Assembly: GCF_013426205.1 (NCBI RefSeq)
Contig: NC_089424.1
Location: 2,480,001 to 2,544,000 of the forward strand
DNA length: 64,000 nt
From: Metarhizium brunneum
Lineage: Eukaryota; Ascomycota; Sordariomycetes; Hypocreales; Clavicipitaceae
Direction of reading: 5' to 3'
The notes under the pieces are model-generated. The model saw only the letters and a list, made by a program, of their open reading frames with translations. It was not told the origin of the DNA and searched no databases. The position numbers and the translations under genes were made by a program. Numbering within the stretch: the stretch's first letter is position 1; every line of letters begins with the position of its first letter. Positions 12,451 through 22,748 of this stretch are shown piece by piece.

Positions 12451-14490
12451 ATGGGCGACTTCCAGATGTCCCTTCCTTACCCTAACCCTTCCCTTAGTCA
12501 GATGCCGTCCATACAGAATCCAAATATATCCCAGGCAGACCAAACCGCGCCTTCCCGGGCCAGAAATCGCCACAATGTCAGCGGCATTCGCCAGAAAGTT
12601 CTTATGGCATCGTAAGTATTGTCGACGTGTGGAAAACTTACCTGGACAGTAGTCGGCTGACTTCGTCTTTGAAAAGCTTGCTTGTCGGTCTTCTGTTTTC
12701 CAGCCTGGACACCTCTATCGTCGCTACTTCTCTGGTTACCATCTCCCACGAACTGAACGACTTTGCTAATGCTCCGTGGATTATCCTGGCTTATCTGTTG
12801 ACTTACATGGGTATGCTAACACTCGGCATGGCATATGCCATACACGTTTTGCCATTTCGTTAACAGCGCCCAGGGTTTGCCGTTTGCATTTCAAAGTTGA
12901 GTGACATCTACGGCCGACGAAACATGCTTATTCTGTCCTGGATAATATTCATCGCTTTTTCAATGGGTTGTGCAACTGCAAAAGGCATGATTGAGCTGTA
13001 TGAATCGAGATCCCGTTGTTTGTTAGCTTCGCAGCTCACTTTTTGTAGGATTTGCTGCCGAGCGTTTCAAGGTATCGGAGCGTCTGGTCTTTATAGTCTC
13101 ACCCAGATTGGACTTGTCGAAGTTGGTCCGGTTCATCGGCCAAGTCTAATTGGGGCCATGATTGGGGCCACTCTTGCTGCAGCGTTTGTTTTGGGCCCTC
13201 TCGTGGGAGGTGTTATATCTCAACTATCGGATTGGAGATGGTTGTTTAACCTCAAGTAAGCGATCAGCTCCTCGAGTGCCCTATTTAATGCTTACTTCCG
13301 TAGTATTCCCTTTGGGCTCATAACAATTTTAATACTCACCAATTTTTGGCCACAAGAAGACGTGGCCGACCTGCTCTCGTGGACAGCTTTCAGGAGCATC
13401 GATTTCCTCGGTAGTGCCACGCTACTCTGCAGCTCCGGTTTTCTAGTCTTCGCCTTGCAACAGGCTGGCTCACAAGCTCTAGCTTGGCTGAGTCCAGCAA
13501 TTGTCATCAGCTTCATTGTTTCCACTTTGAGTTGCATTGTTTTTGTTACATGGGAGATACACTTGGCACGCAAGCGACATCGTCATATCGAGCCAATATT
13601 TCCCATCGGGCTTATGGGCAAGCGTGTATACGCCGCCGGATTACTGTGAGTTGAATCGGCAGAAATTGAGGTGTATTGAACAAGACTAACGTTGGGACGT
13701 GTTTGAAATTGACAGTGTCACACTATTCACTGGATTCCCATACATTTGTTTCTCCATAATCCTACCAGAGCGATTTCAGATGGTCAATAATCAAAACCCA
13801 CTTATGGCGGGAGTTCGGATTCTTCCAATGCTTAGTGCGTGCGCTTTTGGCTCTTTTCTTGGAGGAGCCATATCAAGCAAACGAAACAACACATCTTATA
13901 CCCTGGTTGCAGCTTCCTGTCTTCAGCTTCTTGGAGTTGGGCTCATGACTACTGTGTCTGGTGATTCCGAGACGGCGGCAGGCCAGTATGGCTATCAAGC
14001 AATTTTTGGCTTGGGTGTTGGCCTGTCCTTTTCGGCAGCGACAATTATGACAAACATTTTGGCTACAGAGCCAAATGAGAGAGCTTCCGCTCAAGGCGCT
14101 GTTGCCCAGGCCAGGGTTCTTGGTGGATGCATTGGATTGTCTTTATGCACGATCCTTTTCAATGCACACGCCAATAGGCTTTTAAGTGGTCGTTTGACAG
14201 ATCAAGAACTATATATGCTGCACCGGTCTCCCTTATCAGGACTGCGGCTGCCCGACAATTTGCGAGGGCTCGTAAGACAAGTCTACATTGGCGCATTTAG
14301 AAGAGAGATCGAGGTCATCGGAGTGGCTTGTGCAGTCATGGTGGTCATTTCTCTTTTCACCCTGGAAAAAAAACCTACACCTATTGAACGAATAACGGCT
14401 CCGGTCAAGGACGAATCGTCATCGTATCGCAGGGGAAGTGACTCTGGGACGGAGATCAACGACGTCACACATGCTCGTCACATGGCTTAA
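12451..14490 (+). CDS. MFS drug/metabolite exporter, DHA14-like
   Basis: Major facilitator superfamily permease of 580 residues, likely a plasma-membrane proton antiporter exporting small hydrophobic compounds. Six exons keep frame: 12451-12611, 12677-12810, 12874-12997, 13049-13255, 13304-13645 and 13716-14490. The start is the ATG at 12451, giving a hydrophilic N-terminal tail of about 50 residues. The first helix region contains LDTSIVATSLVTIS. The loop 2-3 signature is KLSDIYGRRN, and CRAFQGIGASGL follows, both typical of the 14-helix drug:H+ antiporter branch. The C-terminal tail after about residue 535 is hydrophilic. It sits 4 kb from the PKS start and is divergently transcribed, as exporters in biosynthetic clusters often are. 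Efflux of the PKS product is an inference from position only; a general drug-resistance role is equally possible. Confidence 0.93.
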
Positions 14491-16075
14491 CATAGGAATC
14501 TAGTAGTGCATAACTAGGATTTTCTTCGCCGTCTCGGTATTTTCTCTGGCGACACCAGGCTACATAACGTGGGCACGAATTGTTGGACCATGGAGTTATG
14601 AACGCCCGGGCGGCTTATTCTGTATTGTGCGAGTATTTTTCTCTTCCACTGTTTGATGTTTGTTTCTCACTTATAAGATGATCAGTTGGTCTTTTTATCA
14701 GTCGGTTTTATCACATTTATGCTGGCAAAGAGCACATGGCACCCTATTACATAGCAATTGAGTGAAATTATACGTGTTTTCGCTGTGACAATGATGCCCA
14801 CGTTTTAAATCTGCTTGCCCTCATCCAAGAAGAATGAATGACAAAATGCAGTGGCGAACGTTGTGCTTCGCAGAACAGAAGATGGTCTCACAGGTAATGT
14901 AATATTGGATTAAGCAAATCATGGTATGTCACCAATAGTTTGTAACGTACTTATGCAACAGCTTAAGTTGGGGATATTAGGAAGTCGGTATTTCTCATCG
15001 TCAACAGCTTCCTAAATTGATCATTTATGATGGCTTTTCAACAACTCACAACTCCCAGGTAAGTCACACACCAAACCAACAGCTTTCATGCAGGCGCTCC
15101 GAAATCAGCAGCCAGTTGCATTTCCAGTCCAGCCTCAATTTACCATTTCCTCATCCCAAGTCACACCCTCTTACAAGTTTCCAGCTGAACTGGTCTCTCT
15201 GTAAAGGGGGTGCCCCTTCATACCTACCACTTGGGACCCTTGACCCCCCTCTCTCCTGTCCTCCTCCCCTTTCAAGCCGTAACACATGTCCCACGCTTCA
15301 CCCAGAGGATGACTGCCCTCGATTTGAAACCCGCTGTCCATGTCCTCAAGAAGCCGATGAGCTAGTCTCGCAGGCGCAATAGTCACGTATCCCCGAGTAA
15401 CAACCGGCTCAAATCTTCCTGGATTCTGTTTCTCTCCGAAACCAAGTCTTGCACGGTCATGAGAAACGACTAGGGCTTCGTAGGCAATGCTGTGGAATGG
15501 TGTGGGGGCATGTTGATCGCCGTTGAGGGGACACGACACCCATTTCTTGGTGAGATTCGATAGTGGATGGGGATAGTGCAGAGACGGAGGCGGAGTGGTA
15601 TGTGAAGAGGGGGCGGGAAGAGGAGGTTGGGAGCTTGTTGTGCTGAGGGAGGAAAGGGGTGTGAAATTTGTTCTTTGTGGTCGTCCGAGGTGCCAAGAGT
15701 TGTGTGATGGTGGCATGTAGGAGACGATGGAAACCTTGGGAGACGTGGTGTTGAGACGTGGTAGGTTCTGTTGGTATCATGACGAATAGATTGGAGTGGG
15801 GGGTTCGCACAACTAATACATGCCGTACGCCAATATCAAGATCTGATCTGCACTACTGTGAGACGAACATTTCAATCTGGTGCGCATGCTCTCGTTTGTG
15901 CCGGTTTGTACGTACGGTTGACACTGTGGTTCTGTATCCTTTCTCTCTCAACTCAAAATAACTGCACGCACGGCACGACATCACACCACACCACATAGCC
16001 ACCGCAAAGGCATGAGGCCTTCTGAAATCCGAAATGGGATATCGTCTAGTCGATCACGGAGTACACAGAAAGTAA
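14491..16075. other. Intergenic region after the MFS gene
   Basis: The first few hundred bases are A/T-rich and fit a 3' UTR and spacer. One open frame of 181 codons (15171-15716, minus) is listed separately with low confidence. Otherwise nothing recognisable is seen. Confidence 0.4.
15171..15716 (-). CDS. Hypothetical small protein (weak)
   Basis: Uninterrupted frame of 181 codons from an ATG at 15714-15716. The N-terminal 60 residues are Pro/Ser/Thr-rich. The middle (such as LTKKWVSCPLNGD and RFEPVVTRGYVTIAPA) looks more protein-like, with mixed composition. No domain, signal peptide or membrane segment is recognised, and I see no homologue. It lies about 360 bp downstream of the Dabb gene on the same strand. 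It may simply be a chance frame in a C/T-rich tract. Confidence 0.25.
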   Translation of the reverse strand: MPPSHNSWHLGRPQRTNFTPLSSLSTTSSQPPLPAPSSHTTPPPSLHYPHPLSNLTKKWVSCPLNGDQHAPTPFHSIAYEALVVSHDRARLGFGEKQNPGRFEPVVTRGYVTIAPARLAHRLLEDMDSGFQIEGSHPLGEAWDMCYGLKGEEDRREGGQGSQVVGMKGHPLYRETSSAGNL

Positions 16076-16675
16076 TTATGCTGAGCTCCCCAAGAGCTGG
16101 GGCTTGAAGAAAACCGTCATGATACCCTCAACACCCAGCTCCTTCGCGGTGGCCTTCAAGTTCTTGTGCGCGGCGCAACTCTCGTCGTAATACTTCAGAT
16201 CGTCCATGCTAGCAAACTCGGTTTTGCACACGACGGTGTACCCCTGGGCGCGAGGGTCTTCCTCGGCTACACCCACTGCCAGTGACAGGATATACGGCTT
16301 GCCGTCCTGCAAGAAGGGTGTGTCAGTGCATATTGTGATAGTCTTCTCTTCAGATGAACGGTTGTCCCTCGCGATATTGGCAATCTAGGCTGGAGAAGCA
16401 CACACAGCAACGGGCGATCTCGCTTACAACAGGGGGGGAGAAACCGAGTGGTACAACACGGGGCTCGTGGCGAGCACGACAAATTGGCAAACAAGGAGAG
16501 GGGTTGCACAAAAGCAGGAGGGGCAGAGGGAGTGAGCAGCCTAGGAGAATGCTTTGCGACTTGACAGTACCTTTTGGTTGGTTGCGTCGACGGTCTTGTA
16601 CGCGTCAATCAGCTTCTGTTGGGCGGCTGGGTTGGGCAGCTTGAACATGGTGACGCGGTGGACACGGTCTGCCAT
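16076..16675 (-). CDS. Stress-responsive alpha/beta-barrel (Dabb) domain protein
   Basis: Small protein of 111 residues from two exons, 16675-16571 and 16306-16076, separated by a 264-bp intron that is long for this window (donor GTACTG, acceptor TTGCAG). The N-terminus MADRVHRVTMFKLPNP and the segment QGYTVVCKTEFASMDD are characteristic of the dimeric ferredoxin-like Dabb fold. The family includes plant stress proteins and small fungal proteins of mostly unknown role, and some members act as cyclases or heme-binding enzymes. No signal peptide is seen, so it is probably cytosolic. Nothing ties it to the PKS at the left end. Confidence 0.88.
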
Positions 16676-17546
16676 TTTGAAGGATTGAAACGAGGATGGC
16701 GGCGGTGTGTTTGATGAGCGGGAATGGTGTCTGCGGCAAATAAGAACTGAGGGTTTGAGTGGTGTTGAAGAGGGACAGAAGCGAAGGGCGACGGAGTTGT
16801 CGTTTGCAAGTAGACGGAGGAGGATACGCGGAGAATGGCGGCTCATTGGGGTTCTCGGGGTTCTCGGGGGTCAGGGACCGAATGCAGAGGAGCTTTGGAG
16901 CTTTGGAGTCGGGGATGGCAAACGATCATACTGATCAACTAGCGTAGATGGCTGGATGGCTGGATGGCTGGCTGGATGGATGAAGGACGATGCGAGGAGC
17001 TGTCAACTTGGCTCTATTGCCCCTCCCCCGCTGTTGACAGCACTGAGCAGAGCTCCATCGCGGCGTAATTCCGACTCTGCAACTGGTGGATTTTTCGCAA
17101 GCACCTGGCCGCCACGCCCTCGGAATTCACCGGCATTGTTCATTCACTGGTCGTCGGCTCGGCTTCACCCTGTTTATCGTGTCATCAAACATGTCGACTG
17201 GGCTCTAGACACACCAAATTGATCCCATGAGCTGAAGCAAGCTACAAGGAACGATATCGCAAAAGCCTGGCCTGGCCGGGGCTGGCTGGGAACATCGATT
17301 AATGTTACTCGACCAACAGCTTGCCGGAAGCCAGACGATCTTTCCAGGAGGAAGGTGCGAGCTCTAGTCGAACGCGCTTCTGCCTCTCCTCCCATATCCG
17401 CATCCCATCTGCGCTTGGGCATTCTAAAGTCGGCATCCTCGCAATCCCCATTCGTCCACCTTTGTTTTTGATGTCAAATCAGTCATTTTCAGCATCTCAG
17501 TGTTCTTACTGCTTCATTTATACTCAAACTACGCTCACCAACCACC
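16676..17546. other. Intergenic with short GGCT/GGAT repeats
   Basis: Divergent spacer between the Dabb gene (minus) and the gene near 17.5 kb (plus). A short tandem array of GGCT and GGAT units lies at about 16948-16982. No coding sequence is supportable. Confidence 0.45.
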
Positions 17547-18941
17547 ATGCGGTGCCGCGGACGATGTTTCCGCCGCGGCCGCCACAATGCTTCAACCAGC
17601 ACAGTTTGCCACGAGCAACCGTCCTCTCTGGGCGTGACATAGTATTTCTGCCCAATCCACAGTAGGTATCATGCATTTCATCTCTTGAAGTGCTCTTACC
17701 AGCCTCTTTGCGGCGAGTGCGCCGTTTTGTTTTACGACAAGGCACCCCACGCGTTTTGGTTGGCCGAGCTAGACGTCAACGCCATCATGTCCTCCCAGAT
17801 TCAGTACATGGCGGAACTAGAGGAGGAAATGGAGGAGCTCCTACAAGAAATCGACCAAGCACGACAGGAATCTGAAGACGGCTGGTAGCGACAGTTTCCT
17901 GAGCTGTCCATGGACCCCCCGGAGCCTCCGCCACACATTGCTCCCAATGTGCTCGAAGAGATACCAAGATCGGATCCAACTTATAGACAACTAAATACAA
18001 CCTTAATATGTCATCGGATATATCCAAACGTGAAGCTGCTGGAGTTCCGTACCTTCTCTGGCGCCATGGCGTACCAGCCATGCTGCAAAGACATCGACCT
18101 CATGGGGTTCTTCAAACCACTCAAGCCCATCGAACCAGGAGTCGACCGCCTCTTCAAGGTTGCTAGAGCATGGTCTTGCATTATTCAATCTATGGAGGAT
18201 CTTCCCAAAGACCTGCGCTGGGTTCTTGCAACTATTTATAATTTTGCCAACGACATGCTATGTGCCAAACTGTGCGAAGACACCATGTGGCGAATGCGGC
18301 CGTGGCTAATGTACTGGTATGATGTCGCAGACGCCTTATTGGAATTGCTCAACCTATCAGCAACTGCTCCGGTTCCGGATTGGTTTCTACGACCTGGATC
18401 TGATACTTCCGACGAGGAATGTGCATCTGAAGCTGGAGCGAGGGTGACGCTTTGCCGCACAAATTCAGTTACCTCAGATGGTAATTTGACTGTGCTCCAC
18501 CATGACACGTCAGGCCGGAAAAGTCAATGGGTTCGCGATAATTCTTCCGGTCATCAATTAGGAATCAGAGCCTGGATAAACGCCCAGCCTGATTGGGGTG
18601 CCGAGAGGCAGTGTGTTCATCCGACCCCAGGAAGACGTGTGTGGGAGAACAGGGTCGTCAGATCCTCGCCACCAACACAATCTGGAGGTTCTCGCCGGGT
18701 TGCCTTTCGGTTTAACCCTGAAGCGATGGAGTTCGACCCTCACCCAAACCTAACAACATCGCCCGCCTCTGTCTCATCTCGCAGCTCTTCGACTTGGTCA
18801 ATTGAGCCAACAGAAACTTTGGTAGACTATGAAAGTACCAGTGAGGCCTCTAGGCTCTCGGCGACAACGTGTTCCTATGACTCTTTGGAGCAAATTTTGA
18901 CGTCACTTCGAGCTAGAACTCCTCCACCTTTTGGAGGCTGA
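17547..18941 (+). CDS. Unknown protein gene interrupted by one in-frame TAG
   Basis: Two stretches lie in the same frame, separated only by the TAG at 17886-17888. The upstream part (17685-17888) includes CGECAVLFYDKAP and an acidic coiled-coil-like segment, ELEEEMEELLQEID. The downstream part is an ATG-initiated frame of 343 codons (17910-18941) with a folded-looking first half and a Ser-rich, acidic, probably disordered second half. A possible upstream exon begins at ATG 17547 and ends at 17633, joining 17703 in frame through a weak GTGACA donor. That would place Cys residues ahead of the CGEC motif and give a 90-residue product ending at the TAG. I do not recognise the family. Options are two cistrons, a nonsense-split gene, stop readthrough, or a base error. 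The downstream ATG at 17910 is the safest start for the main product. Confidence 0.6.
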
Positions 18942-19217
18942 TTGCCAATTCACAGATATGAGGAGGGCATGGCTATTTCACCATGTTTATGTAACATTTG
19001 TATAGCGTTTGTACACGGTATTCATCGTCTATAGATAGCATAGCGAGGATAAGCGAATTTATGTGTTTTGATTCTATCTGTCTACTCCAGGCAATCTATC
19101 GTGATCTAGTCGTCACACATGGCAAATATCATGAATATGGAAACGTTTCTCCTCGTCATCAAACCACCACCACAGCAAGCCAAGTACCCAAAATGACCGA
19201 TCAAAGGAAAAAACAAA
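18942..19217. other. Convergent spacer
   Basis: 3' flanks of the 17.9-kb gene (plus) and the Mpv17-family gene (minus). No feature is seen beyond A/T-rich untranslated-type sequence. Confidence 0.5.
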
Positions 19218-19975
19218 TTACTCCTTGGCCGCAATTATACTCATATAAATTCCCCAGCCCAACCCTGCCACACAGCCCACCAGGTTCCTCCCCTCAACGG
19301 TCTTAACCAAGGTGAAATTCACTAAACTCACGGCCGGCCAAAGCTTCATCCCCGCCACCACAATGGTCCAAAACTCGGCGAGCGCCGCCTGCCACACCAC
19401 GGCCATGTCAACGGCCGAAAAGTCAATGACCCCCGGAGAGATCCAGTAGCTCGTCGCCTTGGTGAAGTTGGTAATGCGCGGCGCATCAGGCATAGCCAGG
19501 TGGATAGAGTGGATGTAGACGCTAAACAGCAGCGTATTGAACGTTGCGCCAACGGTCTGGTCCAGCCCGAACTTCAGCAGCGTGTTGCGGATGCTAAGCG
19601 GCTGCTCGTCCGCCGCCGACGCGGCCTTGCCCTGTCCGGCCGGGGGCAGACGTGCCGGGAAGGAGGATTCCAAAAAGTCTTGCCTGTGTGGGATGGTCAG
19701 GTTCCCCGTTCACCACGAGCTCAAGAGGACAGAGGCACGCTCACCATAGAAAATTGGGCGGCGTGCTGATGATGCTGAACATGAGGAACTGGAAGACGGG
19801 GATCCAGTCGACCTCGATGGCGGTCTGGCTCGTCAGCATTTCCTGCGCTGCTGAATCTTGGGGGGAGGATACCTGCCTGTTTCCTGTATGCTTCGATGAG
19901 CTGCGCTAGGATGTTGGACGTGGCCCCCAGAAGGGCCGCTTGGAGCGTTGCGGAAAAGATTGGATTTCGGGCCAT
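19218..19975 (-). CDS. Mpv17/PMP22 family membrane protein
   Basis: Integral membrane protein of 214 residues in the Mpv17/PMP22 family, whose members sit in mitochondrial inner or peroxisomal membranes. Exons are 19975-19877, 19824-19745 and 19683-19218. Family hallmarks are the start MARNPIFSATLQAALLG, the segment DWIPVFQFLMFSI, STPPNFLWQDFLE, a TLLKFGLDQTVGA helix and the C-terminal LWPAVSLVNFTLV followed by GLGWGIYMS. To keep frame between exons 1 and 2, the first intron must be a GC-AG intron: donor CAG/GCAGGT at 19876, branch GCTGAC, acceptor AGCCAG at 19825. Without it the frame is off by one. The second intron is canonical. Its substrate or channel activity is not known from sequence. 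Confidence 0.88.
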
Positions 19976-20733
19976 GTTTTTTTAAAAAAGAAAAAAAAAA
20001 CCACAAGCCCGCTGTGAAGATAAATGACAGATATGTGAAAGCTATTGAATTAAAAATTAAAATGAGAATAAAAGAGCAGAGGATATGTATGCGAGGTGAG
20101 GGGGGGGAGGAAAGCGTCTTGTAGGGATCGGATATATACCAAGTGCCTAAGTAGGTAAGTATGCCTGAGGTGAAGTAGTCGTCACGTGGTGGAGAAACAC
20201 GGACCAGTGCGTCTGACGTGGCGCAGGTTTTGGGATGCAACTTGGAAACAGCCGCTTCACAGGGTTGATGTGCATGGTTTGAAATTGGTTCAGTCTTCAG
20301 GATGGAGAGGTTCGGATGGTGATCGGCGTGATGGGACGGATGTTTTGGGTGTTGGGCGTTTTGTATATGATGAGTCACATCGGGTACGTGAGTCGTGGAG
20401 AGGTCGGATGTGGTCTGGAATCATTTTTTTATATTGTGCCATTATGTGTAATATTTTGCAACGTGATATAGTTTTTAACCTCGCCTCATTTCGCGTTATA
20501 CCTCAACGTCTAGTCGTTGGCATCTTGGACTCCATAGTCTGCCGAGAAACGGAGCCAAATGATCCTCTACCACAATGGTTGGCCGTCTACACCTGCATCT
20601 GTGTCCTGAATAGGCATCTTCTGTCAAGACTTTTCGGGCTCGAACAAAATTCCCCTTTGAATGACTCCGTCTTGTCCCGTCGCTTTTTCAGTCCCAACCT
20701 GCTGCCACCTAAACTCCCGGCAAATGACTGCGC
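19976..20733. other. Intergenic, no gene supported
   Basis: Holds the Mpv17-family promoter side, including an A-rich run near 19981-20000 and a G-run at 20100-20107, and the 3' flank of YIF1. A plus-strand open frame of 195 codons (20186-20773) begins at a non-ATG codon and runs antisense into the YIF1 coding end, so I reject it as a gene. Confidence 0.5.
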
Positions 20734-21914
20734 TCAAATTCCCATCGTGAGTAGCCACATGAAGAAAAGTTGAACAATGTACGAGTAGAAAAAGAGGAAC
20801 TGGGTGCGTTGGTTACGCTTTGCGCGGGAATCGGTCTGCATAGGACCGCCAGTGTTGCCCGATGTCTCAGGCAGGAGAACGTATCTCAACGATCGCATCT
20901 AATTCACGTATTAGCTTAGACTTTTGGTATGGCAAGGCTATAGTGGAGGATAAGAAAACTCACCAAGAACAGCGAATTGGCTAAAAAGGTGTAGAGAAAC
21001 ACACCCCAGCCAATCCATCCGCCGGTGCCCTTGCCGCCGTTGAGAATTTCAGCCACAACAATAGTGGCAATGATGCCCACAAACTTGTAGCCAGAGTAGG
21101 CAATCAAGTCAAGAAGCTGAGACTGGCTTGAGATGCTCAACAGGTAGCACCCCAGCTTCAGGGCGACTATCTCAACGATGACGACTACCATGCCGGTCGT
21201 GGCGGTGTATCCTAACAACTCGGGTTTGAATTGGCCCTTGAGACCGGCAATCAATGTGGAGAGGAGAATATATGTGACAAGAGCCATAACTAGAACAGTA
21301 TGTTAGCTTCCATATTTGGTCTCGAAGCACGCCGTGCAGAGAGAGGGAGAGAAAGATGATCGAACCTGGAATGTACATGTCGGGACTGTTGACGTCGTCA
21401 CGAGGAGGCAAATACCATCCTTCCTGCCCACTGGCTCCCGTAGCTTGTTTGCGCGCCCAAGGCTTGTGTCTCCAGGGGAATAGGACGAGGAACAATTTGT
21501 TGACGACGTATGAGTTAGAGACGTTGAAGTAGTGTTTTAACGCAGAGACGTTGACGTATCGGCCAATCTGTTGTCATTGTTAGCACAAGGAAGGTCACTC
21601 TGTAGAAATCAAGAGCGCGGGGCAAGTCGTACATTCTGCTCGACATATTCCTGGCCATGCTTGAAAGCGGTTTGACCAAATTGAGCAGCAACCTGCGCTG
21701 TTGGATCATTCATGAATTGTCCGTAGGCGCCAAAGACGTTGCCGCTATTGCCGCCCTGCTGCTGATATGGGGTACTCGCTCCTCCGTACGTTTGCCCCAT
21801 TGACTGCGCAGACCCAGGCGGCGGAGGTGGTGATCTGAGCTGGGGAACTGTAGAAACATGTTGCGGGACGGGGTGGTGCAACGGGGGCGACTGCCCATAT
21901 GCCCCCCGTTGCAT
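20734..21914 (-). CDS. YIF1: YIF1 family ER-Golgi membrane protein
   Basis: Protein of 324 residues. Exons are 21914-21633, 21567-21366, 21289-20964 and 20898-20734, all joining in frame. The Pro/Gln-rich cytosolic N-terminus (about residues 1-60) precedes GRYVNVSALKHYFNVS and VVNKLFLVLFPWRHK, which are signatures of the YIF1 family. At least four hydrophobic segments follow (MALVTYILLSTLIAGL, GMVVVIVEIVALKLGCYLL, YKFVGIIATIVVAEIL, GVFLYTFLANSLFLL), then FFYSYIVQLFFMWLL at the C-terminus. In yeast, Yif1 pairs with Yip1 and binds Rab GTPases for COPII vesicle fusion; the same role here is inferred by family. It is transcribed away from the SRP receptor gene across an 834-bp spacer. Confidence 0.95.
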
Positions 21915-22748
21915 GACGGCGGTGTTGATTTTGTTATGTTTGGGGGGTCGATATCGAAGGGCCAAGTTAGTGAGTAGTCGATTGCGAATGCAGAGCGTTG
22001 CAACAACGTGATGTAGTGTACGGGGGAGCAACAGCTGAGACTTGGTCGGTTTGCTGAGGCTGGGATGAGGAAATGTGGTCGTTTTGGGCGGCGCATCATC
22101 GCGTCCACCGTGAAGTGTGGCTTACCGGAGCCATCAGCGTCACAGTATGGCTGTGCAGCAGGCCTGGACCCACTTTGCACTTGCACATCTGGTTGGGGGG
22201 TGCTCAAGGGGCCAGGGCAAAAGGGCAGACGCACCAGACCGCAGTTGGACAACTCGTCAACTGGTACGGAGTGCTCCGTACAGTGGTAGCAGCCACAGCA
22301 CGTGATGGGCTCCTCAAGCCACTGTTGGTCGCGCATCAGAAGGGCTGGCTCAAGCTAGGCTTTGGCCTTCTGGGCGGCGCTCAAGCGCTATCAATCAGCC
22401 AGGCGCTTCCAGTTGAGTCCCATTGATCAATGTCTCCATGTCTGCAATAGACCCAGCTAGCGGGAGCGGCCAAACTAGTCCCAGACCACTGGACACATAG
22501 CCACATGTGCAGTCTGTAGCCTCGAATTCTCAGCCGGCCCGCGAACTTCGAAGGTGGCCTGTCTTTTCTGGCCGTGTAGAAAGTCGTCTGGCCCTGCCCT
22601 TCCTTGGGCATATTTTCTTCTTTCGCTTTCCTTTCTTTTTTTCCTTTAATTGTCGGACCCCGACTCTGTACACCTCGTCTTGTCGCTTGGTGCCTGTTGG
22701 GTCCAGAGTTCTGAGTCCTGTAAAGTGGGAGCCCGGCGCATCGCCATC
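21915..22748. promoter_or_regulatory. Divergent promoter region of YIF1 and SRP receptor alpha
   Basis: Shared upstream region of two secretory-pathway genes. It contains an 18-bp palindrome at 22264-22281 (GTACGGAG-TG-CTCCGTAC), which includes CGG-N6-CCG, the spacing bound by some Zn2Cys6 regulators. A pyrimidine tract at about 22610-22655 lies about 100 bp before the SRP receptor ATG and is typical of fungal housekeeping promoters. Binding and co-regulation are inferences. Confidence 0.5.

Noticed and set aside
12479..12492. Telomere-like CCCTAACCCTTCCC
   Set aside because: It is a short chance match inside the first coding exon of the MFS gene, with no tandem array.
20186..20773. 195-codon plus-strand open frame
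   Set aside because: It starts at a non-ATG codon, has no recognisable content and overlaps the C-terminal exon of YIF1 on the other strand.
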